From: Persicobacter diffluens
GTDB taxonomy: Bacteria; Bacteroidota; Bacteroidia; Cytophagales; Cyclobacteriaceae
Length of the DNA stretch: 64,000 nt
Reading direction: 5' to 3'
Assembly (NCBI RefSeq): GCF_036244895.1
Contig: NZ_BQKE01000002.1
Coordinates: forward strand, 62,001 to 126,000
In this document: one piece after another, positions 1 through 8,695 of the stretch
How the letters are laid out: each line of letters starts with the position of its first letter
Numbering within the stretch: the first letter of the stretch is position 1
Notes under the pieces: generated by a model
What the model was told of the DNA's origin: nothing
The model's input: only the letters and a program-made list of their open reading frames with translations
Databases searched by the model: none
Position numbers and translations under genes: made by a program

Positions 1-1
1 T

Positions 2-124
2 AATAAGGAAAAAGAGAAAATGAAGCTTTGGCTTCAGGAGGAGGATCAGCGAGATTTAGAGTATTGGGCGCAAAAGCAGTGGCCTTTGTGGAAGCCCGTG
101 ATGGTGGATTTAGGTCAGGATTAA
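2..124 (+). CDS. C-terminal end of an unidentified protein (partial)
   Basis: An open frame enters from the left edge and stops with TAA at 122-124. The visible tail is charged and rich in tryptophan (four Trp in the last 32 residues) and ends in DLGQD. A Met lies at position 20, but a 34-residue protein is less likely than the end of a longer gene. No family can be assigned from this tail. It lies tail-to-tail with the MFS gene, separated by a repeat-filled spacer. Confidence 0.5.
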   Translation, partial: NKEKEKMKLWLQEEDQRDLEYWAQKQWPLWKPVMVDLGQD

Positions 125-236
125 TCTAGGTCTTATTCTTTCGGTTAATAGATTCAAAATGAGGGGATTACCGATCGTCTCGTGATTGGATATAAAAGCA
201 AGATTTCCCTAAGAAGAAATCTTGCTTGTTTAGTAA

Positions 237-310
237 AAGAGGGAGCGTGTTTCAAAGTCATCCGGTATTGCTCCTTCCATGATTCAATTTTCGCACGGAC
301 TTTGGTTTTC
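237..310 (-). repeat. Degenerate family A repeat end
   Basis: GAGCGTGTTTCAAAG followed by CATCCGG and, further on, TCAATTTTCGC matches the ends of the family A element with most of the palindromic middle lost. It lies directly before a family B copy, the same pairing seen elsewhere in the window. Confidence 0.45.
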
Positions 311-339
311 TGGCAATTTCAATCAGCCGCTCTTAACCC

Positions 340-547
340 CAATGATTCCTATTAGAGTCCTCATTTAGCTGTAAGGCGGAAAAAATGAAGGAATTTTCCT
401 GTTTCAAGCTTTTTCCAATGAAGAGCATGAGTGCAGAGAAAGCATGTTCTCCACAATTTTCCTAATAAAATAAACAGCAATATCAATCGTAATGCGATGA
501 TAATAAGGTTTATAAGGGTCGGCTAAATCCAGCGGTGAATATTTATT
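340..547 (+). repeat. Family B repeat, degenerate copy
   Basis: The left part (CCTCATTTAGCTGTAAGGCGG, then an A run and ATGAAGGAA) and the right part (TAAATCCAGCGGTGAATA) match the family B consensus closely. The terminal inverted repeats themselves are eroded. Together with the A remnant at 237-310 it fills the spacer between the partial gene and the MFS exporter. I see no gene in 125-597. Confidence 0.6.
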
Positions 548-597
548 TTTGGATTAGTTTTAGAAAATAAGCTCAAGTAAGGTTGAAAAAAACACGC

Positions 598-1812
598 TTA
601 AACTTTGGCCAAAATTCCCTGAAATATTTGTTTGCTTTTGGTTCCCGGAGTCATGAAAAGGAAGATTAAATTGGCCAGGGCCGTACAGCCGAACATCACA
701 ATAAAAGGCGAGTGGATGGGATCATTACCCAACCAGGCCACAATTGCACCAGTAGTTGCTCCGATGGAAAATCGGGTAACGCCAAAAATGGAGTTGGCGG
801 TTCCCGTGCTTTTGGGATAATAGGTCAGGAAACAACTATCAATATGGCCGTAAACAAATCCCAAAGACCCGATGAAGGCCATGTTGAGTCCGACAATGAC
901 CGCTAATGCAGGTGAAGGCGTCCATTGCGTGTATAGCAGTAAAAGCGAGCCCGCAACCAGATTGATGTACAATCCGGTACGTACGATTTGCTGACTGGAA
1001 CGTCGGTCGATTAATCGTTGACTGAAACGACTCAGGAAGATCATAGTCATGACATTGGCTCCAAACAGCAAGGGAAAAATGGATTCTGAAGCTCCAAAAT
1101 AATCCATATAGATGGAGGAGCTTTTGGTAATGAAGGTGAACATGCCGGCGGTGGCTAAGGCTCCGGAGAACATAAAGCCCAACCCATGGCGGCTTTTGAA
1201 AATATTAAGGTATCCCTGAATTATTTTTTTCAGATTCAGGCTTTTTGTCTCTGTAAGACTTTCCTTTACCTTAAATTTCATAATAAAGATTAAGCTGCCT
1301 GCATATAATACCAGGAAGGCAAAAATCAATTGCCATTCCCCTGCTTTGGCAATGAGGGCACCAACCATTGGTGCTGCCATAGGAGCAATCATCATAATGG
1401 AGGCCACGGTAGCGAGTATTTTGGCGCTGTCTTTTTTGTCAAACTGATCTTTCACAATGGCCGCTGAGTTTACAGTGACAAAACCACCTCCAACAGCCTG
1501 AATTGCCCTCATGAGATACATGATCTTTACACTAGGCGCGTAAATCATGCCCAGAGATGCCAACATAAAAGTACCCAAGCCAATAAGTACCACTGGTTTT
1601 CGGCCGTAATGATCGGAGAATAATCCACCGACTAACTGCCCGATGCCGAAGCCAATCAAAAAGATAGAAATCGTGACCTCAATATGTGCAATGCTGGTAC
1701 CGAAATGTTGGGCTACCTGCGGAATGGACGGCAGATACATATCAATAGCAAAAGGCGCAAGTGCAGCCATGGCACTGAGCAAGACGATAAGTCCTCTTCT
1801 GGAGATTTGCAT
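598..1812 (-). CDS. Bcr/CflA-type MFS multidrug exporter
   Basis: A 404-residue inner-membrane protein with about 12 hydrophobic segments. The N-terminus (FAIDMYLPSIPQVAQHF) and the loop motif FSDHYGRKPVVLIG are typical of the DHA1 Bcr/CflA drug:H+ antiporters, where the loop 2-3 motif GxLxDrxGrkp is diagnostic. The length matches the family. The ATG at 1810-1812 gives a normal start at the first membrane segment. It is the last of three same-strand genes, after a MarR and a Crp/Fnr regulator, separated from the latter by 154 nt. That context suggests regulated efflux. The substrate cannot be told from sequence. Confidence 0.9.
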   Translation of the reverse strand: MQISRRGLIVLLSAMAALAPFAIDMYLPSIPQVAQHFGTSIAHIEVTISIFLIGFGIGQLVGGLFSDHYGRKPVVLIGLGTFMLASLGMIYAPSVKIMYLMRAIQAVGGGFVTVNSAAIVKDQFDKKDSAKILATVASIMMIAPMAAPMVGALIAKAGEWQLIFAFLVLYAGSLIFIMKFKVKESLTETKSLNLKKIIQGYLNIFKSRHGLGFMFSGALATAGMFTFITKSSSIYMDYFGASESIFPLLFGANVMTMIFLSRFSQRLIDRRSSQQIVRTGLYINLVAGSLLLLYTQWTPSPALAVIVGLNMAFIGSLGFVYGHIDSCFLTYYPKSTGTANSIFGVTRFSIGATTGAIVAWLGNDPIHSPFIVMFGCTALANLIFLFMTPGTKSKQIFQGILAKV

Positions 1813-1966
1813 TAGGATTTATTTGGTTTTCTTCGGCAAAATTAGCTTGTTTTTTGCCCTGTAGCACTTAACAATTGTTAAGTTCGTGCCATAGGTTGTC
1901 AAATTTTCATTGGAGGAGCTGTAATGTGTTGAAATTCGTAAAGGATTTCAAAATGAATATTTCGGC

Positions 1967-2566
1967 TTATTTTTTTGGGTTGTTGTGATTTTCGAAGTAG
2001 CGCTTTTTTATCCGGGAAAAAGACACCGGCGTGATCCCCAAAAAAGAAGCCAGGTGATGTTGTGGAATTCTTTGGAAATAATGAGGATTATTTTTCATGA
2101 GCAGGGAAAAACGCTCATAAGGGGAAAGACTTTGATAAATATTTTTTTGATAAAATAATTGGCTCATTCTCTCCTGGTAGAACCGGCCAATGATTTTAGC
2201 AAAGACCGGGACCGTTTCGTAAAGGTGATCGAAGGTTTGTTTTTTAATCAGAAAGACTTCACTATCCTCCAGGGCTTCATAAAAAAGGATGGATTTTGAA
2301 CCGGAATGGAAGGCATCAAAAGCAGTGAAAAGCCGGTTTTGGTGGATGAAGTAAACACTGATGTCTTTTTCCTCTGTGCGTTTGAAAACCCGGAATAATC
2401 CATGTTTCAGAAAATATAGCTTGTCGCAAATTTGAGATTCCTCCATCAAGTAGGCTCCGGCAGGCACTTTCACATACTGAAAAGCCTCCTGTATCTCATC
2501 CCAATGCGCCGGAAGGCCAGGGTCATATTGTAGAAAATAATTGTAGAGGATTTGCTTATGAGACAT
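1967..2566 (-). CDS. Crp/Fnr-family transcriptional regulator
   Basis: A 199-residue protein. Residues about 20-115 form a cyclic-nucleotide-binding-like beta barrel (motif GAYLMEESQICDKLYFLKHG) and a C-terminal helix-turn-helix lies around 165-190 (HHLASFLGITPVSFSRIKK). The short C-terminal domain and its position are typical of the Bacteroidota Crp/Fnr group. The phosphate-binding residues of true cAMP receptors are not obvious, so the ligand is unknown. It begins 8 nt after the stop of the upstream MarR gene, so the two are almost certainly co-transcribed. Confidence 0.88.
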   Translation of the reverse strand: MSHKQILYNYFLQYDPGLPAHWDEIQEAFQYVKVPAGAYLMEESQICDKLYFLKHGLFRVFKRTEEKDISVYFIHQNRLFTAFDAFHSGSKSILFYEALEDSEVFLIKKQTFDHLYETVPVFAKIIGRFYQERMSQLFYQKNIYQSLSPYERFSLLMKNNPHYFQRIPQHHLASFLGITPVSFSRIKKRYFENHNNPKK

Positions 2567-2574
2567 GAGGGGTT

Positions 2575-3024
2575 TTATTCTTCCGTGAGTTGGTTAATTA
2601 AAAGGTGAAGGTCTTGCTTTAGTCTCTTTAGTTCTTCCAGCTGGATACTACCGCAGCTCAGGCGTTCGCCAAGCTTGAGGGGGATTTCAGCTGCCGCTAA
2701 TCTCATTTCTTGTCCGGCTGGGGTTAGGGAAATGATTACTTTACGCTCGTCCTCTTTTTGCCTCTTTCTTTCCAAAAGCCCCATTTTTTCCATTCGCTTT
2801 AATAATGGGGTCACGGTATTGGTATTCAGTATAAGCTTTTGGGCAATATCATTGACTGCAATGCCGTTGGATTCCCATAATACCATAAGCACCAGATATT
2901 GCGGATAAGTGATTTTGAGCTCATCTAAATAAGGTTGATATTCTCTAATCACCAATCTGGAGGCGGCATATAGTGGAAAACATAATTGATTTTCCAATTT
3001 AAGTTGATCGAAGTCTTTAGACAT
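2575..3024 (-). CDS. MarR-family regulator, OhrR-type organic peroxide sensor
   Basis: A 149-residue winged-helix repressor. The N-terminal stretch LENQLCFPLYAASR has Cys15 at the position of the redox-sensing cysteine of Bacillus OhrR. ITYPQYLVLMVLWE and the wing RKRQKEDERKVIISLT are characteristic of the OhrR/MgrA branch. In that family, oxidation of this Cys by organic hydroperoxides releases DNA. No ohrA lies next to it; instead the Crp/Fnr gene follows by 8 nt and an MFS exporter comes after. A glutathione peroxidase lies upstream on the same strand across a repeat-filled gap. The function as a peroxide sensor is inferred from Cys15 and context. Confidence 0.88.
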   Translation of the reverse strand: MSKDFDQLKLENQLCFPLYAASRLVIREYQPYLDELKITYPQYLVLMVLWESNGIAVNDIAQKLILNTNTVTPLLKRMEKMGLLERKRQKEDERKVIISLTPAGQEMRLAAAEIPLKLGERLSCGSIQLEELKRLKQDLHLLINQLTEE

Positions 3025-3174
3025 GATATTGAATTTAGCCTGCTAATTTCATTAATTTTATATTGAAAAACACGAATCCATAATGATAAAAAAAAATGAG
3101 TGCATTTTTGGAAGTGATCGTTTAGAGTTGATGTTTTGTTAAACCTGATAACAACTAAAAAAGAGGAGGAAGGT

Positions 3175-3405
3175 GAGGCCGGATTTTTCATGCTGAATCC
3201 TCGATTAACTGCCAAGCCGGAAGAATGAGGATAAAATGTCTTTTTTCGGCATTTTTCCAGTAAAGCAGCTAAAGGAGGAGTAAGTAGTTTTATCCAAATA
3301 TGGGTAATTAAAAAAACAACAAAAAAAACGACGTTAAGGTATTGAAAATAAGCTTCTTGAGGGTCGTTGGCCCTGGGTTTCAAAGGTCGCGGCTAAATCG
3401 TTTCC
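3175..3405 (+). repeat. Family B repeat, partly degenerate
   Basis: Starts with GGCCGGATTTTTCATGCTGAA and CCTCGATTAACTGCC, then AAAGCAGCTAAAGGAGGAG and CCAAATATGGGT, all B landmarks. The right end is eroded (CGCGGCTAAATCG near 3390). It sits upstream of the MarR gene and next to a family A copy. Confidence 0.6.
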
Positions 3406-3469
3406 CTTTATTCAGTCCCTTGCTGTTCAACAGGTCATCATTTCCCTGATTTTTTCAACGTTTCCTTTT

Positions 3470-3625
3470 ATTTTTAAGCCAAAATTCGCAACGAAAACTT
3501 GAATGATTGTGGAAGCGATCCCCGATTATTTTGAGAGAATAGCAACGCTAATATGAGGAATTTATCCAAAATCGCTTCCAATAGTTCGAATTTGCAGCCG
3601 GTTGGTGGCCATTTTAACACCCTCT
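3470..3625 (+). repeat. Family A palindromic repeat
   Basis: Nearly full copy: TTTAAGCCAAAATTCGCAAC at the left, the GAAGCGAT...ATCGCTTC inverted core in the middle, and GCAGCCGGTTGGTGG then TTTTAACACCCTC at the right. It ends 10 nt from the stop codon of the glutathione peroxidase gene (minus strand). Confidence 0.85.
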
Positions 3626-3635
3626 TATTAGGAGA

Positions 3636-4118
3636 TTAGTTTAAGTATTTCAAAATATCCTTCTCCAGATTTTCGGGTTTTGAAGTCGGTGAGAAACGGT
3701 CCACTACCTGTCCTTCAGGACTAATCAGGAATTTGGTGAAATTCCATTTGATGCGTTTTCCAAACCAACCCCCTTGTTTTGATTTCATGTATTCGTATAA
3801 AGGATGCGTTTGCGGACCATTCACATCAATTTTGCTGAACATGGGGAAGGAAACGCCATAATTAATCAGACAGCCCTCTTGTATGTCCTGAGCATTGCCA
3901 GGTTCCTGATTGCCAAACTGATTGCAGGGAAAACCTAAAATCACCAAGCCACTATCTTTATGTTTTTGATAGAGTTTTTCCAAACCCTCATATTGGGGCG
4001 TAAGCCCGCACTTACTTGCGGTATTTACGACCAAAATGGTTTTGCCTTTATATTCCTCCATCGCAATTTCTTTGCCTTGAAGGGAGGTAGCTTTGAATTG
4101 ATAAAATTTACTTGCCAT
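3636..4118 (-). CDS. Glutathione peroxidase (Cys type)
   Basis: Reduces hydroperoxides; in bacteria the Cys-type enzymes generally use thioredoxin. The 160-residue form from the ATG at 4116-4118 (MASKFYQFKATSLQG) fits the family; an upstream in-frame ATG at 4166 would add 16 residues unlike any relative. Catalytic residues are visible: Cys37 in NTASKCGLTPQY, Gln in FPCNQFGNQEPG, and Trp-Asn in KWNFTKFL. There is no signal peptide, so it is cytoplasmic. It lies upstream of the OhrR-type regulator on the same strand, separated by about 610 nt holding an A and a B repeat. Confidence 0.93.
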   Translation of the reverse strand: MASKFYQFKATSLQGKEIAMEEYKGKTILVVNTASKCGLTPQYEGLEKLYQKHKDSGLVILGFPCNQFGNQEPGNAQDIQEGCLINYGVSFPMFSKIDVNGPQTHPLYEYMKSKQGGWFGKRIKWNFTKFLISPEGQVVDRFSPTSKPENLEKDILKYLN

Positions 4119-4273
4119 TTTTAATGTCGTTATTGAATATGTCGTGAGCGATGTAAAATTCTGCATTTTTTCTCAAACAAGCAAATGACTATTCATGAAA
4201 TCGATTTGTTTGCCCCCCTATTCAATTAGGTAAACTTTTTTGAAAGAATGGATTGCGCAAACTTTACCATGCG

Positions 4274-4807
4274 TCAGCAATCAATATTTTTTTGTGTGCC
4301 GTTGCCTTTGATTGGAATATCGGGTTGATCCTGAAGAAGCGGAGCTGGTGGATTTTCATAAACCTTAATCAGCATTTGATGCATAGGCTGCAGAGAATAT
4401 TGCAATAATGAGATGGGCTCACCCGCAATTTTGAACTGGAGTTCTTTGTAAAACGGAATCAAATGGTGATGTGCATTTACGTTTATTTGTAGAAATCCTT
4501 TTTCCTTTCCATAATCAATCATTTTTTTGACGATTTCCCGGGCAAGTCCTTTTTTACGAAAATCTTTTTTTACCGCAATTCTGGATAGTAGTACTGATTT
4601 GTGACAAAGTTTTTCGAGCCTCGCAGTTGCGATGACTTTTTTATTCTGGGTAACTACCAGGTGGATGGCGGAAAGGTCCTTACCATCCTGATCCATTTGT
4701 TGGGGGATGCCTTGTTCCAGAGTGAAAACTTGATGCCTTAATGAAAAAATGGCTTGCTGGAGGGATTTGTCAATCCGCTCACAAATAAAGAAATGGAAGT
4801 TGTTCAT
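4274..4807 (-). CDS. GNAT-family N-acetyltransferase, ElaA-like
   Basis: A 177-residue protein with the GNAT fold. The N-terminal FSLRHQVFTLEQGIPQQ is the ElaA-type signature, the central LSRIAVKKDFRKKGLAREIVKKM gives strand beta4 and the acetyl-CoA pyrophosphate loop (Q/RxxGxG/A type), and INVNAHHHLIPFYKELQFK matches the C-terminal half. The last ~25 residues extend past the usual domain end. The substrate is unknown. It stands alone, 155 nt upstream of the glutathione peroxidase on the same strand. Confidence 0.85.
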   Translation of the reverse strand: MNNFHFFICERIDKSLQQAIFSLRHQVFTLEQGIPQQMDQDGKDLSAIHLVVTQNKKVIATARLEKLCHKSVLLSRIAVKKDFRKKGLAREIVKKMIDYGKEKGFLQINVNAHHHLIPFYKELQFKIAGEPISLLQYSLQPMHQMLIKVYENPPAPLLQDQPDIPIKGNGTQKNIDC

Positions 4808-4939
4808 GTAGGTTGGCCAAACAGATGATTGCGATTATTATAATACATTAATTGACGCATTTGTAAAAATCTCTGTTCCAGTTTTTTGCATAAATTTTAA
4901 AAAAACGAGCGGAATTTAAATTAATCCTTAAAAGATGAC

Positions 4940-5070
4940 CGCTTAATCCGGATTATTCATGTTTAAAACGTGTAAAAAAGTGAAAATTCGCAGCGAAAAT
5001 TTGAAGTAGCGAAAACCGATTACTTCAATTTCAACTTTTAAATTTCAGCGGTATGGTGCAATATTAACCG
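4940..5070 (+). repeat. B-end plus degenerate family A repeat
   Basis: CTTAATCCGGATTATTCATG is a family B terminus; directly after it come GTTTAAAACGTG and GAAAATTCGCAGCGAAAATT, the left arm of family A. The rest is eroded. The rest of 4808-5594 holds the nrd promoter and otherwise no gene that I can see. Confidence 0.5.
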
Positions 5071-5474
5071 TACTGTGCCCGACAGTCATTCATTTTTTTA
5101 CCGGCTTAAGCATTGATTTGTAAATGACTGGCTTGGCTGGCTTTTTTGCGATTATGATAGAGGTTTATTCGTAGCTAATAACGGTTTCGTATCGATTAGA
5201 TTATTTTTTTATATTTATAACTTTTTAAATAAAAAATTACAAAATATTAATGCGAGTAATTGGCGGTGATTTTTCCGATAAAGAAATTAAAAAGCCCTGA
5301 AAACCATACGATTTTACTACGGAAACCCTTATCTCCGTTCATTTTTACACTTGACTATTATCACACTTTCAAGTTGTAAATTGCAGTTTTTCACGAAGTT
5401 TTTTCGGCGGTATTTTCACGCTTCGATCATTTACGATTTGCTTTAATATTATTTTTTTGGGGTCAAAATCTCCC

Positions 5475-5506
5475 CCTTTTTTCGCATTACATTTTACTTA
5501 CCTTTG
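5475..5506 (+). promoter_or_regulatory. Candidate Bacteroidota promoter for nrdBA
   Basis: TACCTTTG at 5499-5506 matches the -7 element TAnnTTTG recognised by the Bacteroidota primary sigma factor. The -33 region about 19-21 nt upstream is only a T-rich match. The start of nrdB is 89 nt downstream. Confidence 0.5.
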
Positions 5507-5594
5507 TTCTCCGGCTTCAGTAAAACTTCGGTTTTTTTGCCAGTAGCTCTGAGGCAAACGGACTATATTAATACCAAAAAATGCTTTTTTAGAA

Positions 5595-6572
5595 ATGGGA
5601 ATTTTTGACAAAAGAATCGCTTATAAACCTTTAGAATATCCTCAGGTACAGGAATTTATAGATGCATTGAACCAGACTTTTTGGGTGCATTCCGAAGTGG
5701 ATTTCGCCGCTGATATTCAGGATTTTAAAGTGAATTTATCTGAAGTTGAAAAGTCGGCCATAAAGAATGCATTAAAGTCAATTGCGCAGGTAGAGGTGTC
5801 AGTTAAAATGTATTGGGGCAACCTGTACCAGCATTTGCCAAAGCCGGAATTCAATGGTTTGGGCTCCTCATTTGCCGAATGCGAATGGCGTCATTCGGAA
5901 GCCTATTCCCGTTTGCTTGATGTGATTGGAATTGGGGATGATGAGTTTGAAGCGTTCATCCACCGCGATGAAATCAAAGCGCGTTTATCGGTATTGAGTG
6001 AAAATATAAAATTGAAAGATGGTTACACCAGAAAGGACTTTTTAAAGTCTCTGGCCATTTTCGCTTTATTGGTCGAGAATGTATCCCTTTTCAGTCAGTT
6101 TGCCATTATTTTATCCTTCACTAAATTCAAGGGGCAGCTGAAGAATACGTCCAACATTATTGCCTGGACCTCAAAGGATGAGCAGATTCATGCCAATGCC
6201 GGCATCTGGCTTTTCAATGAAATCGTGAAGGAACATCCTGAATTAATCGATTCCGCTTTCCAGGAAGAAATCAGACAAATTGCCCTGGAATCGCTTCAGG
6301 TGGAAGATCAGATTTTGGATATGATTTTTGAAAAGGGCGAATTAAGCCATATCAGTAAATATGATTTGAAACAGTTCATGATTGCCAGAACAGCGAAAAG
6401 CCTGAGCGATATTGGAATTGATCATTTTATCCAGCCGGATGAGGCCGCAGCGCAGCGAATGCTGTGGTTTGAGGAGGAAGTATTTGCCAATACGCAGGAT
6501 GATTTCTTTGCGAAACGGCCGGTGGATTATTCCAAACACAACCAGTCCATTACCGCGGACGACTTATTTTAA
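5595..6572 (+). CDS. nrdB: Ribonucleotide reductase class I, small (radical) subunit
   Basis: Carries the dimetal centre and radical that start reduction of ribonucleotides to deoxyribonucleotides. The 325-residue all-helical protein shows FAECEWRHSEAYSRLL, giving the ExxH ligand pair and the Tyr at H+4 that forms the radical in standard class I enzymes. A second ligand set appears near the EEIRQIALESL and KDEQIHANAG segments. The first ligand, usually Asp in E. coli NrdB, appears to be a Glu (QVEVSVKMYW, 30 residues before the ExxH Glu). nrdA follows after 35 nt, so the two form one operon. Confidence 0.96.
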   Translation: MGIFDKRIAYKPLEYPQVQEFIDALNQTFWVHSEVDFAADIQDFKVNLSEVEKSAIKNALKSIAQVEVSVKMYWGNLYQHLPKPEFNGLGSSFAECEWRHSEAYSRLLDVIGIGDDEFEAFIHRDEIKARLSVLSENIKLKDGYTRKDFLKSLAIFALLVENVSLFSQFAIILSFTKFKGQLKNTSNIIAWTSKDEQIHANAGIWLFNEIVKEHPELIDSAFQEEIRQIALESLQVEDQILDMIFEKGELSHISKYDLKQFMIARTAKSLSDIGIDHFIQPDEAAAQRMLWFEEEVFANTQDDFFAKRPVDYSKHNQSITADDLF

Positions 6573-6607
6573 AACCACAACAAATAACCCTTATACACCT
6601 TATTTCG

Positions 6608-8284
6608 ATGAAAATTACTGCAGAAAGAGCGCGTTTTGATTGGCTGACTGAAGAATCCCTGACCATGTTAAACCGGGGGTATTTGTTAGAAGGAGAGACG
6701 GTGGAAGATGCGGTTCGCCGTGTGGCCAATGCGGCTGGAGCTTATTATAAAAACACCCCGCTGGAGGGAGTGGAAGAAGTATTTTATGATTTGATCGCCT
6801 ATGGATATATGTCTTTAGCTTCACCTGTATGGGCGAACATGGGCACTGAGCGAGGGCTTCCCATTTCATGCTTTGGCTCTTATGTTGGAGATTCGGTGGC
6901 GAGTATAGTGGACTGCCATTCGGAAGCTGCCATGATGTCAAAATTGGGTGGAGGAACTTCGGGCTATTTCGGGGATCTTCGTCCGCGTGGTGCGAAGATT
7001 AGTGGAAATGGCACTTCCAATGGGCCGGTCTCCTTTCTGAAAATGTATGATACCATGGTAAATGTGGTCTCGCAGGGCAATGTACGTCGTGGAGCTTTCG
7101 CGGCCTATATGAATGTGGACCATGCGGATATCGAAGAATTCCTGGAAATTAAGAGTATCGGGAATGATATTCAAAATCTTTTTTACGGGGTGACCATCTC
7201 CGATGAGTGGATGCAGTCCATGATTGGAGGAGATATGGACAAGCGCCGCGTGATGGCCAAAATCATTAAGTCTCGCCAGGAAAAGGGTCTGCCTTATCTG
7301 ATGTTTTCCGATACGGTAAATAATAATACGGTGGAGGTGTATAAGGATAAAAATATGCGCATCCATAATTCCAATTTGTGCACGGAGATTGCGTTGCCGA
7401 ACGGCTTGGATGAGTCTTTCGTGTGTTGTTTAGCTTCGGTGAATTTGGAGCGATGGGATGAAATCGAAGGAACGGATTATGTCAAATATATGATCTACTT
7501 CCTGGATGCGGTAATGGAGGAGTTTATTGTAAAATCCAAGGATCAGGATTTTCTGAAAAAGGCCAGAAAATTTGCCACCCGTCATCGGGCTTTAGGTTTA
7601 GGGGTTATGGGTTGGCATTCTTATTTGCAATTCCGCGATTTGCCTTTTGATTCCCTGTCTTCTACCATTTTGAATAAGAAGATTTGGAAAGAGATACAGG
7701 AGGAATCCTATGCTGGATCGGCTTATCTGGCGGAAATTTTAGGTGAGCCGGAAGTATTGGAAGGTTATGGTCGTAGAAATACCACTTTGAATACCATTGC
7801 TCCAACCACTTCCTCCGCCAGTATTTTAGGGCAGGTATCTCCGGGAATTGAGCCAGTGAACAGTAACTATTATACCGTCGGTTTAGCCAAAGGAAACTTT
7901 ACCAGAAAAAATAAATATTTGGTGAAACTGCTTCAGGAGAAGGGAAAAGATACCGCTGAAGTCTGGAAAACCATTATGCTGAACGAAGGTTCTGTCCAGC
8001 AGTTGGATTTCCTGACCGAAGACGAAAAAGAAGTATTTAAAACCTTCAAAGAAATAAATCAGTATGCCATTGTGCAGCAGGCTGCGGATCGTCAGGAATT
8101 TATCGATCAGTCGCAATCAGTGAACCTGAATATTCCGCCAACGGCCTCTCCAAAGGAAGTAAATTCCCTGATTATTAATGCCTGGGAGAGCGGTGTGAAG
8201 ACGCTGTACTACCAACGATCGCAGTCCGTGGCGCAAGGCTTGGCCAACACCATGAATGCAGAATGTTCTGCTTGCGCGGGATAA
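6608..8284 (+). CDS. nrdA: Ribonucleotide reductase class I, large (catalytic) subunit, short form
   Basis: Catalytic subunit that reduces NDPs using the NrdB radical. At 558 residues it is about 200 shorter than E. coli NrdA: it begins at ITAERARFDWLTEESL and has no N-terminal ATP-cone, so overall activity control by dATP through that domain is absent. Landmarks are SCFGSYVGDS (first active-site Cys), NSNLCTEIALP (thiyl-radical Cys region), LGLGVMGWHSYL, and the C-terminal ECSACAG, whose CxxC pair re-reduces the active site. It is followed by a long untranslated tail with an intrinsic terminator at 8533-8563. Confidence 0.96.
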   Translation: MKITAERARFDWLTEESLTMLNRGYLLEGETVEDAVRRVANAAGAYYKNTPLEGVEEVFYDLIAYGYMSLASPVWANMGTERGLPISCFGSYVGDSVASIVDCHSEAAMMSKLGGGTSGYFGDLRPRGAKISGNGTSNGPVSFLKMYDTMVNVVSQGNVRRGAFAAYMNVDHADIEEFLEIKSIGNDIQNLFYGVTISDEWMQSMIGGDMDKRRVMAKIIKSRQEKGLPYLMFSDTVNNNTVEVYKDKNMRIHNSNLCTEIALPNGLDESFVCCLASVNLERWDEIEGTDYVKYMIYFLDAVMEEFIVKSKDQDFLKKARKFATRHRALGLGVMGWHSYLQFRDLPFDSLSSTILNKKIWKEIQEESYAGSAYLAEILGEPEVLEGYGRRNTTLNTIAPTTSSASILGQVSPGIEPVNSNYYTVGLAKGNFTRKNKYLVKLLQEKGKDTAEVWKTIMLNEGSVQQLDFLTEDEKEVFKTFKEINQYAIVQQAADRQEFIDQSQSVNLNIPPTASPKEVNSLIINAWESGVKTLYYQRSQSVAQGLANTMNAECSACAG

Positions 8285-8532
8285 AAAATTAAGCCTAAGT
8301 AGGCTTATTGAAATCCTAATTTAACTGCAAGCCCTTAAAAATAAAGGGATTGGGTGTTGTTTTCGATCAAATTGTAGAATGGGGGAAAAAGGAAGCGCAC
8401 CATTAGTAGGGCCATTAATAAATTAGGAAAGCACCCGCACGGTACTGAAGGTAAGCGGATTTACTTACTTTGTTAAGGCAGCGGCGGGTATTTGATTTGA
8501 ATTAAGTTAGAGATAATAAGTTAAATTTCAGT

Positions 8533-8563
8533 GGTCAGTATTTTTTACTGACCTTTTTTTTTT
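8533..8563 (+). terminator. Intrinsic terminator downstream of nrdBA
   Basis: GGTCAGTA (8533-8540) and TACTGACC (8546-8553) form a perfect 8-bp stem followed by about ten T. It is 249 nt beyond the nrdA stop; the interval 8285-8532 contains no gene that I can recognise, only weakly B-like AT-rich sequence. Confidence 0.85.
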
Positions 8564-8695
8564 GAAATTTATGATAAGACTTTAATACACGCTTTTAGAA
8601 TAATCGTTCATCAATTCCATAATACTTCAAATTTCCCTTATAGATTTGGACTTTTAAATAGGCTCTTTTATTCCGGGTAATTTTAATATTCATTT

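Noticed and set aside
2949..3383. 144-codon minus-strand frame overlapping the MarR gene start
   Set aside because: It lies mostly in a family B repeat and overlaps the well-supported OhrR-type gene.
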